Source of the DNA: JBCDBD01 sp039184335
GTDB lineage: Bacteria; Bacteroidota; Bacteroidia; Flavobacteriales; Flavobacteriaceae
DNA: 64,000 bases
Assembly: GCA_039184335.1 (NCBI GenBank)
Contig: JBCDBD010000002.1
Location: 1 to 64,000, forward strand
Reading direction: 5' to 3'
The number at the start of each line of letters is the position of its first letter. Within the stretch, counting starts at the first letter, position 1. The translations under genes were made by a program, and so were the position numbers. The notes under the pieces were generated by a model. It was given only the letters and a program-made list of their open reading frames with translations, was not told where the DNA came from and made no database searches. Shown one piece after another: positions 35,697 to 45,452 of the stretch.

Positions 35697-36830
35697 ATGG
35701 AAACCAAAACCTTACCCAAAGTCCACGAGGGCGCACAAGACTTCATGCCCATCAACGGAACTGATTATGTTGAACTGTACGTAGGGAACTCAAAACAAGC
35801 TGCGCATTTTTACAAGGCAGCATTTGGCTTTCAATCTTTTGCCTATGCCGGGCTTCAAACCGGCCTTAAAGACCGTGAAAGCTATGTGGTCATTCAAGAT
35901 AAGATTCGTTTGGTATTGACATCACCGCTAAAGAGTGGCACAGGTATCGGCAGGCACATCGATCAGCATGGTGATGGTGTAAAGGTAGTTGCCCTATGGG
36001 TAGATGATGCGACCTACGCCTATGAAACAGCTATCTCTAAAGGTGCTAAACCGTATATGGAACCTAGAGTGGAAGAAGACGAATCGGGTAAGGTAGTTCG
36101 AGCAGGTATCTACACCTATGGTGAAACCGTACATATTTTCGTCGAGCGTAAAGATTATAACGGCGTTTTTTTACCTGGTTTTGTGAAATGGGAAACGCCT
36201 TTTTACAATCCGCAACCTGTCGGATTGAAGTTCGTTGACCATATGGTCGGCAATGTGGGCTGGAACCAGATGAACCATTGGGTAGATTTCTATGAAAAGG
36301 TCATGGGTTTCAAAAACATACTCTCATTTGATGACAACGATATCTCAACAGAGTACACCGCCTTGATGAGCAAGGTAATGAGCAATGGCAATGGACGGAT
36401 CAAATTCCCCATTAACGAACCGGCCGAGGGCAAGAAAAAATCACAAGTTGAAGAATACCTTGATTTTTACGAAGGCGAAGGGGTACAGCATATTGCAGTG
36501 GCTACCGATGACATCATCAAAACCGTAAAAGAATTGCGAAGCCGTGGCGTTGAATTCTTGCGTGTACCAGACACCTACTACGAAGTAGTCACAGATCGCG
36601 TAGGAAAAATCGATGAAGATATTGCTCCATTGAAGGAGTTGGGCATACTTGTAGATCGTGATGACGAAGGATATTTATTACAGATTTTTACAAAACCAGT
36701 GGAACCAAGACCCACCATGTTTTTTGAAATCATTCAAAGAAAAGGGGCACAATCATTTGGAAAGGGTAACTTTAAGGCATTGTTCGAAGCCATAGAGCGT
36801 GAACAAGAGTTAAGGGGCACACTTCACTAA
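35697..36830 (+). CDS. hppD: 4-hydroxyphenylpyruvate dioxygenase
   Basis: HPPD converts 4-hydroxyphenylpyruvate to homogentisate, the committed step of tyrosine degradation. The 377-residue protein has the two vicinal-oxygen-chelate halves. The iron ligands are visible: His of LKFVDHMVGNVGW, His of GVQHIAVATDDI, and Glu of RPTMFFEIIQRKG near the C-terminus. It is the first gene of a five-gene operon and lies ten bases before hmgA. Control by the divergent MarR is likely. Confidence 0.97.
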   Translation: METKTLPKVHEGAQDFMPINGTDYVELYVGNSKQAAHFYKAAFGFQSFAYAGLQTGLKDRESYVVIQDKIRLVLTSPLKSGTGIGRHIDQHGDGVKVVALWVDDATYAYETAISKGAKPYMEPRVEEDESGKVVRAGIYTYGETVHIFVERKDYNGVFLPGFVKWETPFYNPQPVGLKFVDHMVGNVGWNQMNHWVDFYEKVMGFKNILSFDDNDISTEYTALMSKVMSNGNGRIKFPINEPAEGKKKSQVEEYLDFYEGEGVQHIAVATDDIIKTVKELRSRGVEFLRVPDTYYEVVTDRVGKIDEDIAPLKELGILVDRDDEGYLLQIFTKPVEPRPTMFFEIIQRKGAQSFGKGNFKALFEAIEREQELRGTLH

Positions 36831-36840
36831 AAACGCCGTT

Positions 36841-38001
36841 ATGCCAATTTATCATAAACTGGGTAAGCTACCCCAAAAGCGTCATACGCAATTTGAAAAA
36901 CCTGAAGGAGGATTGTATTACGAGCAGTTGTTCGGTACCATCGGGTTTGATGGCATGTCATCGCTGTTGTACCATATTCACCGCCCCACACAGGTCAAAG
37001 AAGTAGGAAAGCCATTGGATGTAAGTCCGAAAATAGCTGTGGCAAAAAATATTACTTCACGAAAATTGATTGGTTTCAATGTGCAGCCAAAAGATGATTT
37101 TCTTGAAGCTAGGGAACCGCTCTTGGTCAACAATGACGTACATATCGGGCTTGCAGCTCCCTGTAAACCATTGGTCCATTATTTTTACAAGAATGTTGAT
37201 GCTGATGAAATGCTTTTTATTCATAAAGGCAGCGGTACACTGAAGACTTTTTTGGGGGATATTCCTTTTCAATATGGTGATTATCTTATCATACCTAGGG
37301 GAATGATCTATCAAATTGAATTTGATTCAGAAGACAACCGTGTGCTGTACGCAGAATCTTTTCATCCCATTTATACCCCTAAAAGATATCGTAACTGGTT
37401 TGGGCAGTTGCTAGAACATTCCCCCTTCTGTGAACGCGATTACAAATTGCCCCAAAATTTGAAAGCACACGATGAAAAGGGCGAATTTTTGATAAAAATA
37501 AAGAAACAGGGCATGTTGCACCAGCTCGTTTATGCTACCCACCCCTTTGATGTTGTGGGTTGGGACGGTTACAATTTCCCTTATGGATTTTCAATCCACA
37601 ATTTTGAGCCTATAACGGGCCGTGTACATCAACCCCCACCAGTACATCAAACATTTGAGACCAGCGCGTTTGTGATCTGTTCTTTCTGTCCACGCCTATA
37701 CGATTACCATCCAAAGGCAATACCTGCACCGTACAACCATTCGAACATCGATTCAGATGAGGTCCTGTATTATGTCGATGGCGATTTTATGAGCAGAACC
37801 GGTATCGGTCCAGGTTACATTTCATTGCACCCTGCGGGTATTCCACATGGTCCGCATCCAGGCACGTACGAGGCCAGTATTGGCAAAAAGGGCACCGAGG
37901 AGCTCGCCGTGATGATCGATACGTTCAAACCTTTGATGGTTACTGAAAATGCCCTTAAGATCGATGATGGCAAATATTATGGATCTTGGGTAGAACAATA
38001 G
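36841..38001 (+). CDS. hmgA: Homogentisate 1,2-dioxygenase
   Basis: This enzyme opens the homogentisate ring to maleylacetoacetate. The 386-residue cupin-fold protein shows the C-terminal catalytic region HPAGIPHGPHPGTYEAS, which carries iron-binding His residues, together with the upstream GWDGYNFPYGFSIHNFEP and VHQPPPVHQTFET regions. It is shorter than the animal enzyme (about 445 residues) but within the range of bacterial forms. It follows hppD by ten bases. Confidence 0.95.
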   Translation: MPIYHKLGKLPQKRHTQFEKPEGGLYYEQLFGTIGFDGMSSLLYHIHRPTQVKEVGKPLDVSPKIAVAKNITSRKLIGFNVQPKDDFLEAREPLLVNNDVHIGLAAPCKPLVHYFYKNVDADEMLFIHKGSGTLKTFLGDIPFQYGDYLIIPRGMIYQIEFDSEDNRVLYAESFHPIYTPKRYRNWFGQLLEHSPFCERDYKLPQNLKAHDEKGEFLIKIKKQGMLHQLVYATHPFDVVGWDGYNFPYGFSIHNFEPITGRVHQPPPVHQTFETSAFVICSFCPRLYDYHPKAIPAPYNHSNIDSDEVLYYVDGDFMSRTGIGPGYISLHPAGIPHGPHPGTYEASIGKKGTEELAVMIDTFKPLMVTENALKIDDGKYYGSWVEQ

Positions 38002-38086
38002 GCAAACCTAATCGTTTTCCCTATTTTCATGGGGAATCATATGAACTAAAAAAAATACTTGCATCAGATAAGAACTACCGAACAAA

Positions 38087-39307
38087 ATGATTATAGATAT
38101 CCCTAAAAATTCAGATTTTTCAATTCATAATATTCCCTTCGGAATTTTTTCCACCAAAGACCGAAGTCCAAGGGCCGGTGTGGCCGTGGGCGACCATATC
38201 TTGGATTTGACCGCAGTTGCCGAATGGGATGTGTTCGACTTCAATACCGCCGTTCTTGAAAAAGACACACTGAATGATTTTATCGCATTGGGAAAAGAGA
38301 TTACATCAAAAGTACGTCGCGATATTCAAGCTTGGCTTCAAGACGGGCAATCGGTATTGGCAAATAAACCAGAACTCTTTGTCAGGCAATCAGAGGCGCA
38401 AATGCATATGCCCATTTATGTAGGGGATTATACCGACTTTTATTCAAGTATTGAACATGCCACTAATGTGGGAGCCATGTTTCGTGGAAAAGAAAATGCA
38501 CTGATGCCCAATTGGAAACACATTCCAGTAGGGTATCATGGTCGGGCAAGTTCGATTATGGTCAGTGGTGTGGCGATGCACCGCCCTAAAGGGCAAACCC
38601 TGCCACCAGGTTCTGACCAACCAGTCTACGGACCTTCACAACGACTTGATTTTGAATTGGAAATGGCCTTTGTAACAGGCGTGAACAGCCAGTTGGGCGA
38701 ATCGATTAGCACAGCAGCAGCAGAAGACTACATTTTTGGAGTGGTACTTTTCAATGACTGGTCAGCACGTGATATCCAAAAATGGGAATATGTGCCCTTA
38801 GGGCCTTTTTTGGGTAAAAACTTTGCATCACATATTTCACCCTGGATCGTTACTTTAGAAGCTTTGGAAATTTTTAGGGTAAGCGGGCCTGAACAAAACC
38901 CTGAAGTATTGGATTATCTTAAATTTAAGGGGGACAAAAACTATGATATCACTTTGGAGGTTGGCATTGCACCTGAAGGGAGCGAAGAACAGATTGTTTG
39001 CCGTTCGAACTTCAAATATATGTATTGGAACATGGCCCAGCAATTGGCCCATCATACCGTGAACGGTTGCAATATCAATATTGGGGACCTCTATGGTTCA
39101 GGCACCATTTCTGGTAAGGATGAAGACTCTTATGGCTCTATGCTCGAACTGGCTTGGATGGGCACAAAACCAATTCAAATGAAAGATGGTTCTGAACGAA
39201 GGTTCATCAACGACGGGGATACGGTCACGATGAGGGGACATGCCCAAAAAGGCGATATTCGTGTTGGTTTTGGAGCGGTCACCACCAAAGTGTTGCCCGC
39301 AAAGTAA
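38087..39307 (+). CDS. fahA: Fumarylacetoacetase
   Basis: Fumarylacetoacetase hydrolyses fumarylacetoacetate to fumarate and acetoacetate, the last step of the pathway. The 406-residue protein has the N-terminal SH3-like domain and the catalytic domain with VGYHGRASSIMVSG, FELEMAFVTG, NDWSARDIQKWEYVPLGPFL and GDLYGSGTISG. No maleylacetoacetate isomerase gene is found in the operon, so isomerisation must be encoded elsewhere or be spontaneous. It lies 85 bases after hmgA. Confidence 0.96.
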   Translation: MIIDIPKNSDFSIHNIPFGIFSTKDRSPRAGVAVGDHILDLTAVAEWDVFDFNTAVLEKDTLNDFIALGKEITSKVRRDIQAWLQDGQSVLANKPELFVRQSEAQMHMPIYVGDYTDFYSSIEHATNVGAMFRGKENALMPNWKHIPVGYHGRASSIMVSGVAMHRPKGQTLPPGSDQPVYGPSQRLDFELEMAFVTGVNSQLGESISTAAAEDYIFGVVLFNDWSARDIQKWEYVPLGPFLGKNFASHISPWIVTLEALEIFRVSGPEQNPEVLDYLKFKGDKNYDITLEVGIAPEGSEEQIVCRSNFKYMYWNMAQQLAHHTVNGCNINIGDLYGSGTISGKDEDSYGSMLELAWMGTKPIQMKDGSERRFINDGDTVTMRGHAQKGDIRVGFGAVTTKVLPAK

Positions 39308-39376
39308 TCTGTATTTTACCGTTCACATACAAAGAGGAACGCCATTTATAAAAAAAAGATTCCTGCTTTTGCAGCA

Positions 39377-40297
39377 ATGACCATAAAGATGATGATCAAA
39401 ACACTGGACCCAACCAAAATTTCACAACCTGACCTACATGGTATCTTATTGACAGCTGTTGCCCCTAGGCCCATTTGCTTTGCAAGTACCATAGATAAAA
39501 ATGGGCATGTCAACCTAAGCCCGTTCAGTTATTTCAACGTCTTCAGTTCGAATCCGCCCATCATGGTCTTCTCCCCTGCCCGAAGTGGTCGTGATAACAG
39601 CCTAAAGCATTCACACGAAAATGTAAAAGAGGTGCCTGAAGTAGTCATCAACATCGTGACACATCAAATCGTGGAGCAGATGTCGCTTTCAAGTACTGCT
39701 TACGATAAAGGGGTCGATGAATTTGTAAAGGCTGGACTCACTGCTCTGCCCAGTCAAAGAATACGCCCTCCCAGGGTAGGTGAAGCCCCTGTATCTTTTG
39801 AGTGTACGGTTACCGAAGTCATTGAGTTGGCCGATACCCCTGGAGCTGGCAACTTGATTTTATCCAAGGTCGAACTCATCCATATTAATGAAGCATATCT
39901 AAGTGATGGCAAGCTTGATACCCAAAAGCTAGATCTGGTCGGAAGAATGGGAGGCAGTTGGTACATTAGGGCAAAAGAAAATGCACTTTTCGAAATACCA
40001 AAACCCATTCGCACGAAAGGAATAGGAGTCGATGCCCTACCGAAGGGAATTCGTGAAAGCCAGATATTGACCGGCAACAACTTAGGGCGTTTGGGCAATT
40101 TAGAGACGTTTCCCTCAGAAGATGAAATAGCGGTCATTGCCGCAGACGATGAGATCCGAATGCTCGCAAAAAAAGTAGGGGCAAATCCACTAAAACACAA
40201 AAGCCAATTGCACTGGCTGGCCCAACGGGTATTAGTTGGGGGAGATACCCAAAAAGCCATGGCAATTTTACTTCATGCAGAAAAAATAGAGCCATGA
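39377..40297 (+). CDS. Flavin reductase family FMN-binding protein
   Basis: This 306-residue protein has a flavin reductase-like split-barrel domain in its first 200 residues: TAVAPRPICFASTI, LSPFSYFNVFSSNPPIMVFS and VVINIVTHQIVEQM. About 100 residues follow with no recognised domain. Its place between fahA and an aminotransferase suggests a part in aromatic-compound metabolism, but the partner enzyme is unknown. The ATG at 39377 is used here; ATGs at 39389 and 39392 are equally possible, since a TAnnTTTG-like element (TGCTTTTG) ends only about six bases before the first ATG. Its end overlaps the next gene by four bases. Confidence 0.85.
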   Translation: MTIKMMIKTLDPTKISQPDLHGILLTAVAPRPICFASTIDKNGHVNLSPFSYFNVFSSNPPIMVFSPARSGRDNSLKHSHENVKEVPEVVINIVTHQIVEQMSLSSTAYDKGVDEFVKAGLTALPSQRIRPPRVGEAPVSFECTVTEVIELADTPGAGNLILSKVELIHINEAYLSDGKLDTQKLDLVGRMGGSWYIRAKENALFEIPKPIRTKGIGVDALPKGIRESQILTGNNLGRLGNLETFPSEDEIAVIAADDEIRMLAKKVGANPLKHKSQLHWLAQRVLVGGDTQKAMAILLHAEKIEP

Positions 40298-41403
40298 GCA
40301 TGGGAATCGAGTCAATCTTCAAACCGTACTTGAAGCCCAAAGAGGTGTACAAGGGAGGAAAAAACATACCTACGTCACTCAAAAAGATCTATAAACTTTC
40401 TTCTAATGAAAACCCATTGGGCGCTTCACCAAAGGCGGTCGAGGCCATCAAGCGTGCCATTGCTAAAGTTGACATCTATCCTGATCAAAATGATAGCCGA
40501 TTGCGTGAAGCTCTGGTCGATGATTTTGAAAGGCAATTGGAAGCCGACCAGTTCATTACAGGAAATAGCGGATCGGAAATTATCGATATGTTGCTACGTG
40601 CCTTTATCAATGAAGGCGATGAGGTCATTTATTCAAATCCTTGTTTTTTACCCTATGCCGTATTTTCGAGGTGGTATGGAGCCAAACAAATAGATGTTCC
40701 TCTCTCTGGGCCGAATTATGAATTGAATGTAGAGGGTATTTTGAATGCCATAACCTCTCGCACAAAAATCATTTTTTTGACTAGTCCGAACAACCCAACG
40801 GGCACCTATATCCCAAAATCCGTACTCGATGATTTTTTACAACGGGTCCCCAAAAACATCTTGATCGTGCTTGATGAGGTATATCGTCATTTTGCCGATG
40901 CCGATGATTATGTTTCTGCACTTTCCTATGTGCAAAAAGGACATCATGTTTTAGGATTGAACAGTTTCTCAAAAACCTATGGTTTGGCAGGAATGCGAAT
41001 TGGGTATGGCTACACTTCCAAAACCATTGCCAATTACCTGCGATTGATCCACAAACCCTTTTTATTGCCCTTGACCTCGATAGAAGCGGCCATAGGCGCC
41101 TTAGGCGACAACGCATTCATCGAAGAAACGATACGTACCGTTCACGAAGGAAAACACTTTTTGTCAGATTCCTTCATGAAATTGGGAATCACGTTCTGGC
41201 CAAGTCAGGCCAATTTCTTTTTGGTTGACCCTCCATTACCAGAATTTGAATTCACGGATCGATTGATGGCATCGGGTATCATGGTGCGGCCGGTATCACA
41301 ATTTGGTGCCCCAGGCAAAGTAAGGATCACCATTGGCAATCAAGAGGCCAACAAGAAGTTGATCGGCACGCTTCAGAAGATGAAAAATTCACTACAACAG
41401 TAA
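40294..41403 (+). CDS. HisC-like PLP-dependent aminotransferase
   Basis: This is a class I/II fold aminotransferase most like histidinol-phosphate aminotransferases. The PLP-binding Lys227 lies in NSFSKTYGLAGMRIGYGY; other fold motifs are SSNENPLGASPKA, NPTGTYIP and LDEVYRHF. It overlaps the flavin reductase gene by four bases (ATGA) and is the last gene of the hppD operon. No his genes are near, so in this context it probably supplies 4-hydroxyphenylpyruvate by transaminating tyrosine (or phenylalanine), rather than making histidine. That assignment is inference. Confidence 0.88.
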   Translation: MSMGIESIFKPYLKPKEVYKGGKNIPTSLKKIYKLSSNENPLGASPKAVEAIKRAIAKVDIYPDQNDSRLREALVDDFERQLEADQFITGNSGSEIIDMLLRAFINEGDEVIYSNPCFLPYAVFSRWYGAKQIDVPLSGPNYELNVEGILNAITSRTKIIFLTSPNNPTGTYIPKSVLDDFLQRVPKNILIVLDEVYRHFADADDYVSALSYVQKGHHVLGLNSFSKTYGLAGMRIGYGYTSKTIANYLRLIHKPFLLPLTSIEAAIGALGDNAFIEETIRTVHEGKHFLSDSFMKLGITFWPSQANFFLVDPPLPEFEFTDRLMASGIMVRPVSQFGAPGKVRITIGNQEANKKLIGTLQKMKNSLQQ

Positions 41404-41415
41404 ATTATTTATTTA

Positions 41416-41997
41416 CTACGGGTCAAATCTTGTAAATATAGCATTGGCACCCTCATAAGTGGGGTCAATGTCCGCACCCGCTATGGTCAACATATCTCCA
41501 GTTTCATTCAATAGGATTGTAATGGTTTCTTGTTCACCACTATCTATCAAGGTCAGCTGATCCATTTCCAACATCCATTCATACATTAGTTCATCTTGCC
41601 CTTCAGGGCAGGAAACCGATAAACCATCAACCTCAATATAGCTGAGCTTGTCTGTAGAGACCATCGTTCCATCATCATTAAATACGAAGGTCAACAAATA
41701 ACATTCTTCTGAAACCAAGGATTCCAATACAAAATCTGCCAAATCTAAGTCTAGGTCATCAATGGATTCATCTATTTCTAAGTCAGTAAGGGCCCAAGTG
41801 CCGCCCACGAGAGAAATCCCATCATCCATGTCATCCCCAGTATCATCGCCCATGTTGGTTGAATCATTATCATTGTCACCCGTATTGTCATCATCGATAC
41901 TGATTTGATCGTCTGCAGCAGTATCATTGGAATCATCACTGGAACATGCAGCTAAGAACACAAGCAGAAGTGCCCATAGAAAGAGATTGTTTTTCAT
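41416..41997 (-). CDS. Acidic lipocalin-like lipoprotein
   Basis: A 193-residue lipoprotein, with signal peptide and lipobox LAACSS. After the Cys comes a strongly acidic Asp/Asn/Thr-rich stalk (about residues 20-60), then a lipocalin-like beta-rich region beginning GGTWALTDLEID and containing YLLTFVFNDDGTMVS, typical of small Bacteroidota lipocalin-like outer-membrane lipoproteins. No function is known. It converges on the end of the aminotransferase gene with 12 bases between stops. The Asp-rich stalk could bind calcium, but this is speculative. Confidence 0.75.
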   Translation of the reverse strand: MKNNLFLWALLLVFLAACSSDDSNDTAADDQISIDDDNTGDNDNDSTNMGDDTGDDMDDGISLVGGTWALTDLEIDESIDDLDLDLADFVLESLVSEECYLLTFVFNDDGTMVSTDKLSYIEVDGLSVSCPEGQDELMYEWMLEMDQLTLIDSGEQETITILLNETGDMLTIAGADIDPTYEGANAIFTRFDP

Positions 41998-42068
41998 CGT
42001 TTTGCTTTGTGAGGTTACTACGAAGTAACGAAAAAAAAGTATTGTAAGTACAGAGCTCTATTCACAGT

Positions 42069-44750
42069 TTAGAAAACAAAGCGATAGGTAGCCTTCAATA
42101 AAAATATGTTTTGTGGTGTCTCCCCGAATATATTGTCGCCCAAACTTGATAAAAGTCCCTGCGAAGGATCTGCATCACGGGAAACATCTTGAGACCATAC
42201 CAAGAAAATTTCAGACCCTGGAATGTATTCCCACCGTACGACCAGATTAGAGCGAAATTGAACAAAAGAAAAGTCGGGATCATCAAAACTAAAATCAGTA
42301 TTGCCATCCAAATCCTCATCTATGGCATAGACGTCATCGGCAAATGTGATATTATCAGATGTGTATTGTAAAAAACGGTCTTCAAAGATTTTGGCAGTTG
42401 CATCGGTAACGTGCTTAAAATTCGAATACCTTCCTCTAGAGATAAAAGGCTGCCCCCAGTATTGGATAGTCAAATTTGGATTGATATTGTAATTCAAACG
42501 AACCGACATACTCAGGGTACGCTGTTCAATATCCCCGTTCAAATAACGAACACCATTACTAGTATCAACATTGTCAATGTATTGTAATTTATCATTGTTG
42601 ATGCTATATTCTGGAAAAACGGAAATGCGAAGTGCATCCATGGGTTGGTAGCGAAACCCAAATTCAACATAGTATCGATTTATGGAGTTGTCGAAAGCCC
42701 TACTTCCATTATGGAAAAAATTGAACCTAATTTTTTTACGTCCATCTGTACCTACACTGTTCCAAAAACTAATTTCCTGGGATCGACGCAATCTCGGACC
42801 GCCACGCAGGGCAAAATTGGAATAACGAATCGGCACATAAGTGATTCCTAAATTGGAAAACCAGTTGTTTTCCCAATTTTGCCATGTATTGGTATTGAAA
42901 CGCAATTCATTGTGATTACCTCCAAAATCCCATACACTCCAGTGATTGTAATTGATGCCAACCCTTCTAAAAGTACTATCGGGCTTTAAGGTACGGTACC
43001 CGACCCATGTGTAGTGCCGAATGTCGTCAGACTGTCTTTGAAACCCAATATCGTTCATTTCCAATTCAGGGGAACGCCATGTACCCCCTGTTTCAAACAT
43101 GAAATGGCCATCCCCCGCCTTCCCCAATTGCAGGTTGCCACCGGTACCGGTCAAAGAGGTACGATCGGCATCAACCCCAACATGGTCGGCATCAACCCGC
43201 TGAAACAAGTGGGTAATGGATTCTTGGGTTTCTCGTATGGCCTCTTCACTGCCCTGAACATGGCTCCAACTCATATTGCCCCCGACATACCAGTCGCGAT
43301 CATTCCATTGATGTTTAAAATCAAAACCTCCCGTATATGCCGAACGGTGCAAGAAATTGATATTTTCAGTAAGGTAATCTCTATTGACTGCGGTAAAAAT
43401 TCCTCCGATGTATGAATTTCTTTCATTAAAATCCTTTTGCAGACGGCCAACAAAGTAATTGGTCAGGGGTTCTACCACTTCCCTACGACGCTCCCCATTG
43501 TTATCTATGGTCGCATATTTTTTTGCGGTAATGCTTTCCAATACCCCAATGGCCCATCCATCTTTAGTCTTTCCACTGAATTTGGCTGCCCCTATAATCT
43601 CAGTATTTTCAGGAATGTCGACAAACTCACTGTCTTGGGTATCAGGTGATCCTTGGGGGCTTCTACCAATCCTACGGCTATAGAAGATATTGTCAGACCC
43701 AAAGGTATTTCCTGCCTGCGACTGGGACAGGTTAAAATCGAATATGTTGTTGTTTTCGACAAAGAAGGGGCGCTGCTCACGGAAAAATATTTGAAACCCA
43801 TCCAAGGCGATAGCAGATGGATCTGCCTCTACTTGTCCAAAATCTGGGTTTACCGTCAAATCAAGGGTAAGGTCATTCGTCACCCCAATTTTGGCATCAA
43901 GCCCTACATTGATATCGGTTTCATCGCCATCCCTGAAGGGATTTCCATCCTCAGCCTCATAGGTCGCTCCGCTTGCCACGGTATATGGCTGTATTTCGAG
44001 CTGCCTTTGGGGCTCTATGTTCCTTAGACCGTGCAATTCACCGAACTCACTCACCCAACCTGGGGCATCTAAGGGCACACGTTGCCAAAGTGAGCGTTCC
44101 TCTGCCCTAAAAAAACGTCGTGTAGACTGCAGGCCCCAGACCTGGTCTTTCTCTTTTCCAAATTTAATCTGACTGAATGGGATCTTCAGTTCGGCGGTCC
44201 AACCTTCTTTGTCCAAATTTGTTTTTGTATACCAGATAGGATTCCAGCTACTGTCCCAATTGTTTCCATTTTCCGATACCAACTCATCTCCTTTTACCCC
44301 GGCAGCGGTTACCGTAAATGAAAATGCGGTACGCTTATCATGGTAACTGTCGATATTGAACTCTACCCAATCCCCATCAAAACCATCACGTCTAGACATT
44401 CGCTGTACGATATTTTCAGGTTCTGCATCAAAACAACGAACTCCTATATATAGGTACTTATCATCATAGACAATCTTGAACTTGGTCTGATAGCTTGGAG
44501 GGGTATTCTCATCTGGACGGTTTTCAATGTAGTCTCCTGCCCAATCCACTATTGCCCATATGGGGTCGTTCAACAATCCGTCGACAACAGGAGGCACTTC
44601 TTCTGCAATTCCTTTGGTAACATATATTTTTTTGGAAATTACTTCTGACTTCCCGGTTTTCTTTTCTGTTTCATCCAACTGTGTTAAATCTTGGGAAAAA
44701 ACTATGGAAGAAACCAAAACTGAAATGAGAAGAAAGGTTGGTTTATACAC
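42069..44750 (-). CDS. DUF5916 outer-membrane protein with CBM9-like N-terminus
   Basis: An 893-residue exported protein. The start is a GTG, giving a signal peptide about 20 residues long (ending IVFSQ). A CBM9-like beta-sandwich follows (about residues 45-250: EEVPPVVDGLLNDPIWAIVD, and YLYIGVRCFDAEPENIVQ), then a DUF5916 region and a long set of amphipathic strands ending in an aromatic residue (KATYRFVF), typical of an outer-membrane beta-barrel. Substrate unknown; sugar or peptide scavenging is possible. It stands alone, divergent from rplM. Confidence 0.85.
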   Translation of the reverse strand: MYKPTFLLISVLVSSIVFSQDLTQLDETEKKTGKSEVISKKIYVTKGIAEEVPPVVDGLLNDPIWAIVDWAGDYIENRPDENTPPSYQTKFKIVYDDKYLYIGVRCFDAEPENIVQRMSRRDGFDGDWVEFNIDSYHDKRTAFSFTVTAAGVKGDELVSENGNNWDSSWNPIWYTKTNLDKEGWTAELKIPFSQIKFGKEKDQVWGLQSTRRFFRAEERSLWQRVPLDAPGWVSEFGELHGLRNIEPQRQLEIQPYTVASGATYEAEDGNPFRDGDETDINVGLDAKIGVTNDLTLDLTVNPDFGQVEADPSAIALDGFQIFFREQRPFFVENNNIFDFNLSQSQAGNTFGSDNIFYSRRIGRSPQGSPDTQDSEFVDIPENTEIIGAAKFSGKTKDGWAIGVLESITAKKYATIDNNGERRREVVEPLTNYFVGRLQKDFNERNSYIGGIFTAVNRDYLTENINFLHRSAYTGGFDFKHQWNDRDWYVGGNMSWSHVQGSEEAIRETQESITHLFQRVDADHVGVDADRTSLTGTGGNLQLGKAGDGHFMFETGGTWRSPELEMNDIGFQRQSDDIRHYTWVGYRTLKPDSTFRRVGINYNHWSVWDFGGNHNELRFNTNTWQNWENNWFSNLGITYVPIRYSNFALRGGPRLRRSQEISFWNSVGTDGRKKIRFNFFHNGSRAFDNSINRYYVEFGFRYQPMDALRISVFPEYSINNDKLQYIDNVDTSNGVRYLNGDIEQRTLSMSVRLNYNINPNLTIQYWGQPFISRGRYSNFKHVTDATAKIFEDRFLQYTSDNITFADDVYAIDEDLDGNTDFSFDDPDFSFVQFRSNLVVRWEYIPGSEIFLVWSQDVSRDADPSQGLLSSLGDNIFGETPQNIFLLKATYRFVF

Positions 44751-44919
44751 AACAGTTCGTTTTTTGATTGATTTAATTTAAAGACTTCGGTAATATTGAA
44801 CAGTTACACTTTTCCTAAAGTTTTGATGTTTTTTAACAAGTTTTGGCAACTTGTACGACTACCTTTACCCTACATATTGTTGCTTTCTAAAAAATGAAAA
44901 AATATTCATGGTCAAGCAT

Positions 44920-44949
44920 TTGTAATTCAATCTAATAATTGTACATTTG
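44920..44949 (+). promoter_or_regulatory. Promoter of rplM-rpsI
   Basis: TTG-N19-TACATTTG is an exact match to the Bacteroidota consensus. The predicted start of transcription is near 44956, leaving a leader of about 40 bases before the GTG of rplM. Confidence 0.78.
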
Positions 44950-44952
44950 CAG

Positions 44953-44965
44953 CCCGTTTAGCGGG
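44953..44965 (+). promoter_or_regulatory. Small hairpin in the rplM leader
   Basis: CCCG-TTTAG-CGGG forms a four-base-pair stem and a five-base loop at the very start of the predicted rplM mRNA. L13 leaders that autoregulate are known in other bacteria, including Bacteroidia; whether this one belongs to that group is not established. Confidence 0.35.
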
Positions 44966-44996
44966 AACGAATTGAAAATCACTAATTCATCTGATT

Positions 44997-45452
44997 GTGG
45001 ATACATTAAGTTACAAGACAATTTCTGCCAATAAGTCCACTGTTGACAAGCAATGGTTGTTGGTTGATGCTGAAGGACAAACATTGGGCAGGTTGGCCTC
45101 AAAAGTGGCCAAATTGCTAAGGGGAAAGTATAAGCCTAATTTTACCCCACATGTTGATTGTGGTGATAATGTCATTGTCATCAATGCTGAAAAAATCAAT
45201 TTGACCGGAAACAAATGGGACGATAAAACATATCTTCGGTACACAGGATATCCAGGTGGGCAACGTTCGACTACGGCCAAGGAGTTGTTGGACAAGCATC
45301 CAGAGCGCATTATCGAAAAATCTATCAAGGGCATGCTGCCCAAGAACAAATTAGGTGCCGACCTATTCAGAAACTTAAAGGTATATGCCGGAACTGAACA
45401 CAATCATGAGGCACAAAAACCGAAGATTATCAACTTAAACGATTACAAATAA
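44997..45452 (+). CDS. rplM: 50S ribosomal protein L13
   Basis: L13 is an early-assembling large-subunit protein. The 151-residue product shows typical sequence: WLLVDAEGQTLGRLASKVAK, DNVIVINAEKINLTGNKW and GMLPKNKLGADLFRNLKVYA. The start codon is GTG, with no upstream ATG in frame. The stop overlaps the rpsI start by one base (TAATG), a classic translational coupling of L13 and S9. Confidence 0.97.
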   Translation: MDTLSYKTISANKSTVDKQWLLVDAEGQTLGRLASKVAKLLRGKYKPNFTPHVDCGDNVIVINAEKINLTGNKWDDKTYLRYTGYPGGQRSTTAKELLDKHPERIIEKSIKGMLPKNKLGADLFRNLKVYAGTEHNHEAQKPKIINLNDYK

